Origin: Zhengitettix transpicula
Lineage: Eukaryota; Arthropoda; Insecta; Orthoptera; Tetrigidae
Direction: 5' to 3'
Assembly: GCA_037074705.1 (NCBI GenBank)
Contig: CM073592.1
Coordinates: 30,228,629-30,292,628, forward strand
Length of the DNA: 64,000 bases
Below, piece by piece: positions 14,501 through 26,400 of the stretch. Position numbers and translations under genes: made by a program. The notes beneath the pieces are model-generated. The model did no database searches and was not told where the DNA came from. It saw nothing but the letters and a program-made list of their open reading frames with translations. Each line of letters begins with the position of its first letter. Positions within the stretch are counted from its first letter, which is position 1.

Positions 14501-17500
14501 CTTTTTATATATTTTAACTTTCAATTTTTTTACGCCCGCATTCTTTGAGAGTAGCCTTTTGATGCTACATAAGAAAATTCTTTCTGCTCTCCAGAGTAAA
14601 GCCAGTTTAAATTTCATGGAATTTTATTCAATACTAAAATTTAATTTGATTTATTTTGTAAATAAATTATTTAAAATTCATATTTTTTTTATTAAAAACT
14701 TAAATACAAATAAGAATACAAAGTGGCCAGTAATAGATCACACTAAAGGACAGCCCTTCACTTGAGAAAGTTGACAGAATCCGCCATCATAATGTCGTGG
14801 CTTATACTTTATTTGACGTGGAAACCCAAGAACAACTTATCCAGTAATAGAAAATGTTGAGAATTGACTTTAATGTATTTATTCAATTTTATTTTAATCT
14901 TCAATCTTAGATTTTGGAGCCTAATTCATAGTTCTATGACTCAATTGCCACCAATTTTAAGAAAATGCTGGACTTGGACCTGCATTTAGTTGGTAACATT
15001 AAATTTTTAGGGTGTTGATTTCTTACTAACTTTAAGGACATTTTTTTAGGGGTTATCAATTATCTTATAAATGTTGCAATGCTACAATCATATACTTGTA
15101 CCGATCAATTGAAATCACTGTTTGTTTGGTTACATCTTCAAAGTTCACTTTCCTACAAAGTATCTAATTTTGGGGAATTTCAGGTAATTTATTTTACTGT
15201 ATAATGTTTAGTAAAGATTTTATGAAGTGATACATTGATATTATCTTTATCAGGTGAATATGCTAAAGAACTATTCTGAAAACTCGAGTACTGCAGAAAA
15301 GAAGGATGAATATGACTTGCCTGAAAAGTTAGAAAATTTAGAAAATGAAGTTCATCTAAATGAATCAAGTCAATTTGCATGGATCACTGCAATTGATATT
15401 GAAAAAGTCAATTTCACAGCAGTTCCCACATATGTTGACAATGATGCAGCAGTCTACCTTCATGATATAAATGGTACCATTTTATAGCCATTTTGAATAA
15501 CCTGATGAAAGCAATAAGGATTCTTTTATTGCTTAATTAGTTAGTTCTTTATCTAATTAATACACACCCAACACAGATGACTTATATTTTATTTGCAACT
15601 ATCAAAGACTTTTCTTTAATGATTAATTGGTTGATTAATTTATATCTACACTTGAATTATTCCTATACATCTATAACAACTTGGATGACAAATGGATATT
15701 AATTATAGTGGTGTATTAAGACCAAAAATTCTATGCTGTATGTCATCAGATATCTCTTCACTAAATTACTAATTTACACAACTGAAATTTCCCTTTCCTT
15801 TGATAAAAGTATATTTATACATAAGGTTTCAGATCACATCATCCCATTCCAGAAATAGTATCTGTTTTATTACTCTAATTGAGAAAGTTTTCATTTTTGT
15901 CATTTTTATACATCTCTTTATTAAATGGAAATGCATTTATATCAATTAAATGCCTCTAATTTTTGAACTTATTAATTGGTATTTTCTTATTAAAGAAACT
16001 GAATATTTTTTAACCTTGAAGAAGTGAAATTGAGCAATTAAACTTCATTGTGTGTTCATATTTAAATAAAGTATTAAAAATAGTTTTTCTGTGATGTGTA
16101 GTTGTATCTATTTTCTTGTTGACTTGAAGCTTCATTTCTTTTCTTCTTTTCCAGATGAAGGCAAATTGACCTTTATTCATGAACAGTTGCAAGCAAAGTA
16201 TAAGAATTCATTACCTCAGCATAATGATTTATACTGGTTTCCTGGGCAAATATGTATTGCACAGTATCATGCTGATCATTGTTGGTATCGTGCTCAAGTT
16301 CTAGAAGTATGTGTCAATTTTATTGTCATCAGTGTTTTCTCCATTGCGTAAGCAATTATTAAAACTTAATTTATATGGGCAAAATAAAAAGTGTTAGCAG
16401 CTAATTATACTCTTTTACTATATATTTTGTGTCATATTAAAACAATGATATAGTTGTTTTGTATGTATTACGAGAAAGAGATAGCGATTTTGATATATAT
16501 GAATTGAAATGAGTATACTCTATTTTTTTTCCATTATCACACCCATTAGTCAGAAAAAAAAGAGTAGAAAAGAATGTTCACTTTATTAGACTCTCAACTG
16601 AAATTACTTTTAAAATGAAAACATTTACGTCTGATTGAAAATTAATAATAAGAAAGATAGCCAAATACAGTCAAAAGAAGTAATAATATAAATACCACAC
16701 AAATTTTCTTGAGAGAGAACTGCACAAGTCTGTTGACAAAACTCAAAAGCCAGTTATGAGCATTTATGTGTCTCTAAGATCTTAAGTTTTTTCTGCACCT
16801 GAATAAAGGAACAAGGATCCCAGAAAAGTTGTGTGGTATTTATATTATTACTTCTTTTGTCTGTATTTGGTTATATTTCTTATTATGAAATTACCTTTTT
16901 TTATCCTAGACAATTTTGCTTTCTCACAGACTTCTCAAATATTTTTGATTGCCCTTGTCACCTTTAACATTCAAGTCTTTCTCCCTCTGCTATCCCAATC
17001 AATAACTTGACTCATACACACTCAGACCCAAATATGGTATATATACCTCTTGCCACAATTAAAGACAACAACAACCAAGGAAAAGCAAGTCATTGTTATA
17101 TATTTATGATTGGTAATGTCACATTAGCTTTATTTTGTTTATATGTATAATGTATTTGATAAAAATATTTACCACAAGAACCACACATATTTCAGTTATA
17201 TATGAAGATTTATTTTCATTCACTGCAGGTAAATTCTGACAATATATACAAGGTCCAATTTGTGGATTATGGAAACATAGAAGACTGTAAAGTAAATTTT
17301 TTGCGTAAAAATATAATCTTGGGGACCATGCCAATTGTTTGTCACAAATGTGTACTGCAAGGAATTAGTCCAGTAAGTATTAGTTTACCCAAAATGTTGA
17401 GTTATCTTCTTCAATTCAGTTATTTCTTATAAAAATCTTTCAATATCTCTAGGCTTGTCCTACTGGAAAATGGAAAACAAGTGAATTAGATGTGTTACAT

Positions 17501-20500
17501 GCTTCTATTGTTGATAAAGTATGCAGTGTGGAAATTAAAGAGTTTACTAAGCCTTATGTTGTAAGTATTTAAATTTTATGAATAAATTAGCATTAAATTT
17601 GAACATACGGATACATTACTTGTGAGAATACACCACTCTGGTTTGAAAATTTCTGGGAGTAGAATGTTATGTTAGTAAAGATGTTATGTGGAGTTACATG
17701 GAATATCATTAATGTTTTCAAGATAATGTATCCAAGGAAGAAAGGATTAAACTAATGTTTATAATAGAAACCATCTGAACTATGACATCAATTCATATAA
17801 TTCCTGCACACATACACCTAAAACTTGTCAATATATTAAAAAAATGTATGAAAAACGTGTTAATTTCACTCCAAGAAAATATTTTGCAAAGCAAAAGATG
17901 GATTATTGAGATGGTTTTCAACTACTTAATTAAGTCTAATGTAAGAAAATAACAGTCTTTATTCAGATGGAACATTACTTTCAATCTTCCTTTCTTCCTC
18001 TCTCCAAATTATTTCCCCAATTTTTTATTTATTCAAGAAGAAAAGAAATGCTTTCAATGAAGCTCAGCTCTAAAGGCTATGAAAGGGATTCTGTATAGAT
18101 TTTCCTTTACTAATCTGTCGATTAACTTTCATTGCCTTTTGAACTGAGCTTTACTGAAATTATTGCTTCTGTTCTATATACCAATGATCTATTTACGTAT
18201 TCTTCATTAAAGGTCTTAAATTAGACATGAATAATATTTTTCTGCCTAATGTTATTCCTGATTAATTGACAATATAAAAATCTTTATTAAAAATAACAGG
18301 TTAAAATTATCATTTTTACATTTTGCTGTAAATTTTTATATATATAATAGATAACGGATTTGAAAATAGAGATATAATTGCCAACTTACCTGAAATTGAG
18401 TGCCAGTGTCGCCATGACGTTCAAGAGACAGTTCACATTTTCAGAAGCACCATCCTCCTTTCTTAGAGAATGGAACTTACTCAAATTTTCAGCTCTCTCT
18501 GAAAATTGATTTTGTTCCTATTATATATGGTGACGCCAGCACTCAATTTCAGGTAATCCATCTATATATCTCACTTTCCTGTCCTTATTTTGACAGCACC
18601 ACATCCATATGAAAACATGTTTACTTGATTCCATTTATTTTACAGATCTCTCTTATTGGTCCTGGTAATATTGACACAGCCAATTTATTGGTTCAATTGA
18701 ACTTTGCTAAGTACTCTCTGGAATCAAATATTTTGTCAGATGGTGGTGATACTGATGATGCAGGTGCTATTATTTTGAATACTTCTGAGTTGGATAATGA
18801 AGCACAGGGCATAAATTCCAGAACAATTGTGGAGGAGACAAATAATTGCATTGAATTATCATGCGACCAAGAAAAGGACATTGAATTTGATGTAATACTC
18901 AATTCTAAGTCTCGTAAAAATTCATTGTCTGATACCAGTGAAGATGAAATAAAGAAACTTTTCCATGAGAATGAAAAATATGTTGATGTAAATGAACAGG
19001 AAATCATTACTAGAATACAGGACTCAGAAGAATATGAAAAATGTGAAACTAGTTCTGATAACGATACAAGATCAGTACAGGTGGGAATAATTTTTTTTAA
19101 AAGATTCCCATTCCTCCATCTTGTAGGTGTACTTCTATATTGAAGTACTTGCACCAAAACACGAATGTGTTAAATACATATTAAATGTATTAGTATTTAC
19201 AAAATATATCAATTTTACTTCACTGTCTTATTCTTCTAGAAACCTGAACAAAAACAGAAATATAAAATTTTAACAATTCCCAACTGTGATGAAATGGAAG
19301 TAGAAGTAATTGGCCTCTTGTCTGCAACTGAGTTTATTGTGACTCCATTAATGTGGGGAAAATCTCAGGTTTGTAACTACTAATATATCAACACAGGTAA
19401 ATAGAAAAGTATGGCTGCTTTCAACTTTTCATTTAAGTACTCATTCTATATTGCACTATTCCCTACCATTGAAATGTGCAATATAATAATTCTCCAATAC
19501 TTTTATTATTTTATTAAGGAAATTAACTGGTGTGGGGAGGATTCAGTGATCTGCAACTTGCTGTACAATTTGATCACAACTCATTAATGTTTCCTGGAAT
19601 TGTGACCAATGCAATATTGCTTATTTCAACACAAATTATCCAGGGTTCTTTAGGCATTCAACATACTCTTCTTATTTTCTATTAATTTTCTTATAGGCTC
19701 TATAAATGTTGCTTCACTTCATTTCTTCTTACGATCTTCAGCTTATAACCATAAGTTAGGCTTCCAGTGGGCCAATATTTGGACCAATGAAAATGTATAC
19801 CTTTCCACAATGCAGATTCAAAGTCAGTTTGTAATTATGTAAGAACTTCAGCTGTAAGTCCACTTTAGACACACCACAACAAAAATTGTGTCAGTAGTAT
19901 CATAAAGAAGTTCAAAAGAGTGATAAACATCCTTATAACAAAGTTCCGCATTAGTAATAGAAAATTAAATTATTCTAAATAATGAATGGAATTATAACAA
20001 TATAAATTAACTTATAATGAAAGAGAAATAAGGCTTTTATGTAGGAGTAACAAGGGAGATGTTTGCAATAGCAACCTACTGCTGTTAAGTTAACAATGTT
20101 ATTAGGCAGGACTGGTTTCATGAAATGTAGTCATAATTTTATGTTTTTAAAAATTTGGGACATTTATTCATTGTCAACATGAACAACAAAGAACCCAGAC
20201 TATGTTTTGCATGAAACTGTACAATTACCGCTAGCTTGATGTACCAAGAGTAAATTTATGTGGCCCACAGTAAAATAAAAAAATTAATATTATTTGAAGA
20301 TGTATGCTGTAAAACTATCTTATTTTAGTTAGTTAGTTAAACAATATATTTACAATATTGACATTATTTTCACCGTTCTGTAGAAAGTTGAATCAAAGGA
20401 TGATTTTAAGTGTTTGACTGAAATTATGCAAATGGAGGCACCACTTCAGCCAGTCCTAGACCATCCTCACAAAGGTATGTTAGACAATAAGATTTTGGTT

Positions 20501-23015
20501 TTGAATGTTTGTATTTAATCCATAACTCAGTCATCCATCCTCTTGTAATTCAGGTAGTGTTTGCTGTTCCAAGTATACAGATGATATGTGGTACCGAGCT
20601 GTGGTCACTGATGTTACTGAAAATGATTGCCTGGTTCAGTATGTGGACTATGGCAATGTTGAATCAGTTCCAAAAATTAGGTAATGTCTCAGTTTATAAA
20701 AAATTAACTTACAAAATGCCCCTTGTGATTATTCTTCTTTATATTCGTAATTAAAGCATCAGTTAATAAAGTAAGGGAAGGTTGCTTCAGTGTATCCATC
20801 CCTATGTTTTGTAAATGTATTCTGTCTACATTATCATCTCAAAATCTGTAATTGTGTTGGTTAATATTTCCCGTTCTTAATTTACAAGGCAGATAAGTAA
20901 CAAAAGTTTGTAAGATAATCCTAAAAAGTTACATACAATATATATTTTAAGCTATATTTGAAAAGTAAGTGCACAGCCTGACTGGACCAACTATTGATTA
21001 AGCTAAGTCGCTAATCTATCTCTCTTACTTATCCAAATGTTTTATTATTATATATTTAATATATCACTTATATCTCATTAAATTTATTTAATTTGACACA
21101 CATTAGGCACCAAATAATGTAATATTTAATTTTTAAATATTTACATAAATTTTACTTTACAGTTGATATTTAATTTGAACAATTTAAATCCAATTAATGA
21201 ATTTTGAAGTTATTAAATTTTAATAGGCAATTCTTAATATTTAATGACAGGTTTGAAATAATAAAACATAAATTTATTTAATACAAGATTATTTATAATT
21301 TTTACATATAAGCTTGCATACATGGCTTTGAATTTAAATCAGGGCGTCAGACCTCGTCACAAGTACGGAATACACAAAATTAGCAAAAGCATTCGAAGTT
21401 CAATTTATGAAAAGATAAACTTATAAAAAATCCCCCTAGAAACAAAATGAAATTTGATGGCACAACAATTGTGCAACGTTTACAATGCAATAATTTTACT
21501 CAGTTTAAACTGAACACAACTTCATTTTCGATCACTCCAAGTTTTTCCATAACACACTAATTATAAGCTAATTATTTAAAAATGCTTTTTAAACTTTTGC
21601 CACATTTAAACACACTTTAACTGACACATTCAATTAATCCTTTTTGGAGCTCCACACAATCGGTCGCCAGTCAATGAACGATTATTATCACCAACACTCA
21701 AGATGTTTTGACTGTGGAAACCAATCAGTGTTACTGTCTTCCCAATTATAGACTGATCACAAGATTTTTCACCTGATTATTAAATGTCCCAGACTCAAAA
21801 ACCAAAAAAATGGCAGACTTCAATTCTTGTCTGCTGCTGAATTCTCTAAATATCACCGTCTCCACCGAACTATAATTTATTCAAGTCAATTTTTTAAAAA
21901 TTCAATTTGGAATTTTCTTTAAATTTCCAGGTTTGTCTTGTTGAATTTGATGTATACTAATTCATCTACTGTTCCGAGACCCGGTAAAGCACCCTATGAT
22001 ATTAAATTGTAAAAATAGTCATGGCAAAATGTATGTAATAACTATTAGATCATCTTATTGGTATCTATTAAATCTTGTGTTCATTATAATTGTCAACATT
22101 TATCAATCCATTCGTTAAATATTAAGAATCCTTATTATGTTGAAAATTTAAACACCAGCAGGCTAGAGAGTGTTGAGAATAGATTGCTTTCCTTCAATTG
22201 ACAGGTGTCTTAGTCAGCAGGGACAAAATTAAATTTCAAATTTTCGAGGGCCCAAACCCACTTCTTCAAGATTGAACTGTGTGCCATCATGTCTGAGGAT
22301 GATTTTTAAATAAATATTTTACTCAATACTCATCAGTGCTGAATGTGAAAAATTGTAACTCATTCACAAACAATTGAACAGAATTTTCTTTTCCTCACAG
22401 GGTACATGAAATAAAAGAAGACTGGTTAAACATTCCAATCCAAGTACTTCGTTGCAAACTCTTTTGTGTGACAATTGCAGAGACAGCTGACATGGATGAA
22501 GTTCTAACAACAATATCAGATTGTGTGTTTAATGTACCTTTAATAGCTAAAATAAAGGTGAGAGTAACCTAACATCAGATAACAGAATGTTACAGCTTTT
22601 AATTTGTTAAATTAATACATTATTTTACAATAGATAATTCTAATAATAAGTGAAAATATAAAAAAGGCTGTTTTCAATTAAAAATAACAATTATATAATG
22701 AATTAGACAATAAGCAGACAAAACTAATTAACAAAAAAATGTTTCTGCAATCTTTGTTTGCCATTGAAACATTCAGTACCAGTACCAGGTTGAAAGTCAT
22801 TAATAGTAAGTATTGCTTCATATTTTTTTATCATGTACCTGTAGCTTTCAGGTTAATCCACAGACTGGAACAGTTCAATAATTTATAGTTGTGTTCATTT
22901 TCATTTACAGAAAATTAACCCTTTCCTGGAAGTGGAACTGTTATCTAAGGAAACTGCAATTCCAGTTTGTCAAAGCCTCCTAGATACTGGTGCATTTATC
23001 AATATAGAAAACTGA
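5540..23015 (+). CDS. RNF17: RNF17/TDRD4-like multi-Tudor protein (qin/kumo type), 27 exons, 5' incomplete
   Basis: Likely a germline granule (nuage) scaffold that binds symmetrically dimethylated arginines of Piwi proteins in the piRNA pathway. Exons: 5540-5889, 6381-6529, 6616-6756, 7311-7463, 7757-7907, 8155-8286, 8640-8796, 9081-9197, 9332-9431, 9827-9996, 10780-11009, 11490-11550, 11725-11900, 12105-12252, 12398-12610, 12681-12823, 13161-13248, 15254-15473, 16155-16306, 17229-17372, 17453-17560, 18646-19080, 19240-19368, 20384-20474, 20554-20680, 22401-22557, 22911-23015. They total 4,347 nt, keep one frame and end in TGA. Visible residues 1-115 form a coiled coil like the region after B-boxes in TRIM/RNF17 proteins. 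Five Tudor cores follow, near residues 265-315, 484-540, 696-816, 967-1065 and 1320-1362, with WYR...VDYGN-type motifs. Residues about 1101-1246 are an acidic linker. The first visible exon opens behind TTTTTTGCAG in phase 0, so the RING/B-box end is upstream. Coiled coil plus five Tudors fits RNF17 better than TDRD1, TDRD6 or Tudor. Not every splice junction is certain. Confidence 0.88.
6105..6330. repeat. Hairpin repeat with fused splice sites, copy in Tudor intron 1
   Basis: The arms pair (GAGGAAGTTCTTCAAA against TTTGAAGAACTTCCTC). One end carries TTTCAG joined to GTAAGT at 6245-6256. The tail reads TTTCCATACCAAT, then GACATTGTCACATCC, as in the other copies. It ends about 50 bp before the acceptor of exon 2. 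Confidence 0.7.
13249..15253. other. Long Tudor-gene intron 17, no recognised insert
   Basis: This 2-kb intron holds several short open frames on both strands (for example around 13517-13959 and 13958-14617). None shows a domain, and none has flanking splice sites that fit the gene. The part at about 13600-14470 is less AT-rich than the surrounding intron and may be an old repeat that I cannot classify. Confidence 0.4.
16644..16886. mobile_element. MITE-like element with about 60-bp inverted repeats
   Basis: The ends are near-identical inverted repeats: AATAATAAGAAAGATAGCC on the left and its diverged complement on the right. The arms share a core that includes AATATAAATACCACACAA. Non-coding inner part. 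Related ends occur at about 35645-35830 and 58005-58085, so this is a family. No transposase is seen. Confidence 0.7.
18375..18600. repeat. Hairpin repeat with fused splice sites at both ends
   Basis: The left end reads ACTTACCTGAAATTGAGTG and the right end CACTCAATTTCAGGTAAT, so the palindrome has AG|GTAA on both strands. The inner arms are TGTCGCCA and TGGTGACGCC. The copy ends about 45 bp before the acceptor of Tudor exon 22 (18646). Confidence 0.75.
20965..21035 (+). repeat. Remnant of the hairpin repeat (subfamily B)
   Basis: GCCTGACTGGACCAACTATTG followed by a diverged splice-site core and CTATCTCTCTTACTTATCC matches the right half of the copies at 34714 and 56030. The fused splice motif is decayed here. 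Confidence 0.5.
22155..22310. repeat. Diverged hairpin repeat remnant
   Basis: TTTCAAATTTTCGAGGGCCC followed by a CTTCTTCAAG stretch and a TGTGTGCC stretch matches the middle of subfamily B copies. It ends roughly 90 bp before the acceptor of Tudor exon 26 (22401). Confidence 0.45.
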
Positions 23016-23267
23016 AATACTTTTATCTTTTTCCCACTTTCATAAACAAAGTGGAATGGGAAATTTTGTAAGTTTTCTTTTGTACTATTTTTGTTAATTA
23101 CAAATGTATATACACATATATGAAAATCATTCATTGTTCCCCTCCCATAACATTGATTAACCAATTAATTTATCTGAGATTATATTTAATGAAAAAGAAG
23201 TGCACTCAATATGTATTCAGGTAGAACTGATCTAGAAGATAAGTAAAACAGGAGGGTATAAATGTGG

Positions 23268-23287
23268 AATAAACAAAAAATTTTATT
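23268..23287. terminator. Paired polyadenylation signals of two convergent genes
   Basis: AATAAA lies on the plus strand at 23268-23273, 253 bp after the Tudor stop codon. Its complement TTTATT lies at 23282-23287, giving AATAAA on the minus strand about 180 bp after the CstF-64 stop codon. The signals are 8 bp apart and face each other, so the two mature 3' ends should overlap by a few tens of bases. Confidence 0.6.
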
Positions 23288-23465
23288 TGCAATAAGTACA
23301 TGTAGGTTTTGTCAAATTGAATAGCTGATTACCACTCCATATATAGTCCATTATTGTATATGAATAGGGAACAATGGTTATATCAAAAGAAAATACTTTT
23401 GTCAAGAATTATTTTAATTGTCCTCATCAATATTAAACCAACAATAATATACTTTTATAATTACT

Positions 23466-26400
23466 TTATCGTTGGGTGCTTTTAGCAATCTGTTCTTTGA
23501 GTACAAGAATACTTTGGCGCTGTTCTGGAGGTAACATTGCTATCTGTTCATCAGACAGTTGTAACACTTGCATAATAAGCGCAGCCTGAAACAGACAGAC
23601 ATATAAGCTATTCAATATTTATCTATTAGTGTGCAGGAGGACAATATTACAATTAAATTTCAGGCAATTTGTGTTTTAAACTTTCTGTATGACTGAAATA
23701 CCATTGGATGAAATAGTGACTTTTCAAAAAAAAATTCTTTGATTGGCTTGACAACTGTCATGGGGCACTGGTCCCCCAATGTGACAGCCAGGCTCATCCT
23801 GGAGTGGCATGCAGTCAATATGTTAATTCTCCTCGTCTTAATCTGGTTTCTTTGACCATCAATCCTTATTCCAGGATTCTAACCCAGGACTTTTGTGATG
23901 TGAGGTAATGACACTGGTCACCACAAGACTGCAATATTATACCTCTTAACTAATTATTAGTCATCAAAAATGTTAAGTACCTTTTCTTGATCTGATGCTC
24001 CACCTGCTGCAATATTAGGAGACATTGTGGGACCAGTAGCTGCAGTTCTTAAAGGCATCACAGGAGCAGGTGGCACCTGGGGCCTAGGTGGGACAACAGG
24101 TACAGGCGCAGTTCCTATAGAAAAATATATTTCTATTACAAATCAGATATACACATATCCACTTAATACATTTTACTAGCGTGGGCTGCATTATCATAAA
24201 GTTTATACTCTCAAAAAATAAAGATTATTGACCACCTTTAAAAAATCTCTGGAGAAAAGTTTTCAAACAAAGCTCAGCCATAAAGGCCACAAAATATGAA
24301 TTAAAGGCATTCCCTGGACTCTACTTTTTAAGTATTCACAAATGAAAATCACTGAGTATATTACTTTCTTCTAAATATTTTCTGAGAGACTGCAGTATAT
24401 AAACAAATTTTGCCAATAAATAACTATAATCTTTCCGGCATAATATGATGATGAACCTAAATATATATAGTTAGTAAGACATACTATGAGTTGCCGACAT
24501 AACTTAAAAGAACATTAAAGGTTTCACTCTTACCTGTTCGAGGGTCCACTCTCTCCCTTGGATCTCTGCCAAATCGCTCAGAAGGACCAACTCTCGGGTC
24601 TCGAGGGAAACTGAAAATAAATAATAGTAAAAAAGAGTAAAATACAATACTTTAGATGTGTAAACTGACTGTCAGGCATGTACTAATGTGTCCAAACAAT
24701 GGTCACATGCAATTGCATTCACAAAATAAAGACCAACCTCTCAGATGAATCCACAATTTGAATTCTGTAACAGATAATTACACATTATTTACAATAAATA
24801 AATCATTATAAACCTGTTACAAATTGTGCAACTCTATTTCACCATTGTTGATGTAATTTAAGATATTTGATAATTCAAAAACCCTTTATATCATTGAATT
24901 GTGTATTTTAAAATTCGTCTATATTGGTTTAGTTTATTTTCCTTTCAGAAATGATTCAATTGAAGAAATTATATTAAAAAGCAATTAGCAGGATAACAGC
25001 ACTTTTCCATTTCAGTTATAATCATGCATATGATACCTCTAAGAATGCAAATGACACAAAGGATGATTAAACCAAATAGCAGTTTCTGGTAGATACTCTA
25101 ATTAAATTAAAAGACAACCTTATCAAATGAATAGATTCAAATGCTATATTGTTTAAAACATTTTCATTAATAATCAGGCATTAGTTTTTTGATATTCAAT
25201 TAACAAACTAGTAATAAATTCCTTTCAAAACACACAACTACAGTACATACTATATTTTAATGAACATTATTACATACTTCCCTCAAGACTAATATACTAC
25301 CACATCATCAATTGTAAAAGCATAGCCTGATATGAGAAGTAAAATTAATATGTAATATCCAAAGTTTGAAAATTTTCCACAGAAAATTGCCCATTTAATT
25401 TGGTAGAGAAAATATAATGCATGTAATTTTCGCAATGTTCTTATTCTGTGTCCACAGTTCTAGGAAGACACTTTCCCAAGCAATCAATTTCATAATCAAA
25501 TTATGATGTGTGAAGAGGAAGTATTGAGGAAAGGTTGATGGGAAAATTCATAGCAATGGAAATTGCAATTGATAATTGGATGTTAGTCTCATTGGAATGT
25601 ATAGAAAGTGTTGAAAACTAATATTTATTATGCCTAAGGCAGTCTACGTAATGAATATAAGTAAAAGAAGACTAAAACAGAGGTTTTTGTTAGAAGTCCT
25701 TAAGGGAAGATGATTCTGCAGGCACTGCTAAGACTGGATTTTCAAAGCGAACCTCATGGTTTGTGAATTCAGGAGAAAGGTTCTCACACCTTCACTAACC
25801 ACTATTGAAAATTATAGCAAACCAAATATATCTGCTCATCCCCTTAAAGTCGTGCTACCAAGAAACAGTTGAGACAAGCATCCCACGGTCTAGTCTGGGA
25901 ACAAAGTTGACACGTGGAATATATGTAACCAAAGAGCTTGCCACAGTAAGTGGCAGGCTGACTCAAGTGTGAAGTAACAACTGTGTTGAAACTCCAATTA
26001 AAAATTATATATGTGACACAAACTACACTTTTTATAATTACCAAAGTTAAATTCTAGTTTTATATAAGTAGAAATAGTAATATTTATTTTACAAAAAATT
26101 ATATCTGGGATATAAAGTTATAGTTTAATATATTAACTACCATATAATACAGAATCTTTATTTATGATGATTTTTTGAAAAACTATCTACAGTACTTACG
26201 GGTCATTAGGAAAACTATTTTCACGAGGATCTCTCACTAATACTGGTGGTACTGGCTGTGGTGGCTGGACCATTGATGCAGGTGGAACTCTTAAATCTTG
26301 GTCTCCCATACGTGACAATCTGGGGTCCACAACAGTACGGTGATCGATATCACCTCCTGCTGCAGAGAAAATGGAAGGAGTAGATTGAGGTGCAGCAACT

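Noticed and set aside
18693..19157. 154-codon open frame on the minus strand
   Set aside because: It lies opposite Tudor exon 22, whose plus-strand frame joins neighbouring exons in phase. The minus frame is a shadow of that acidic exon.
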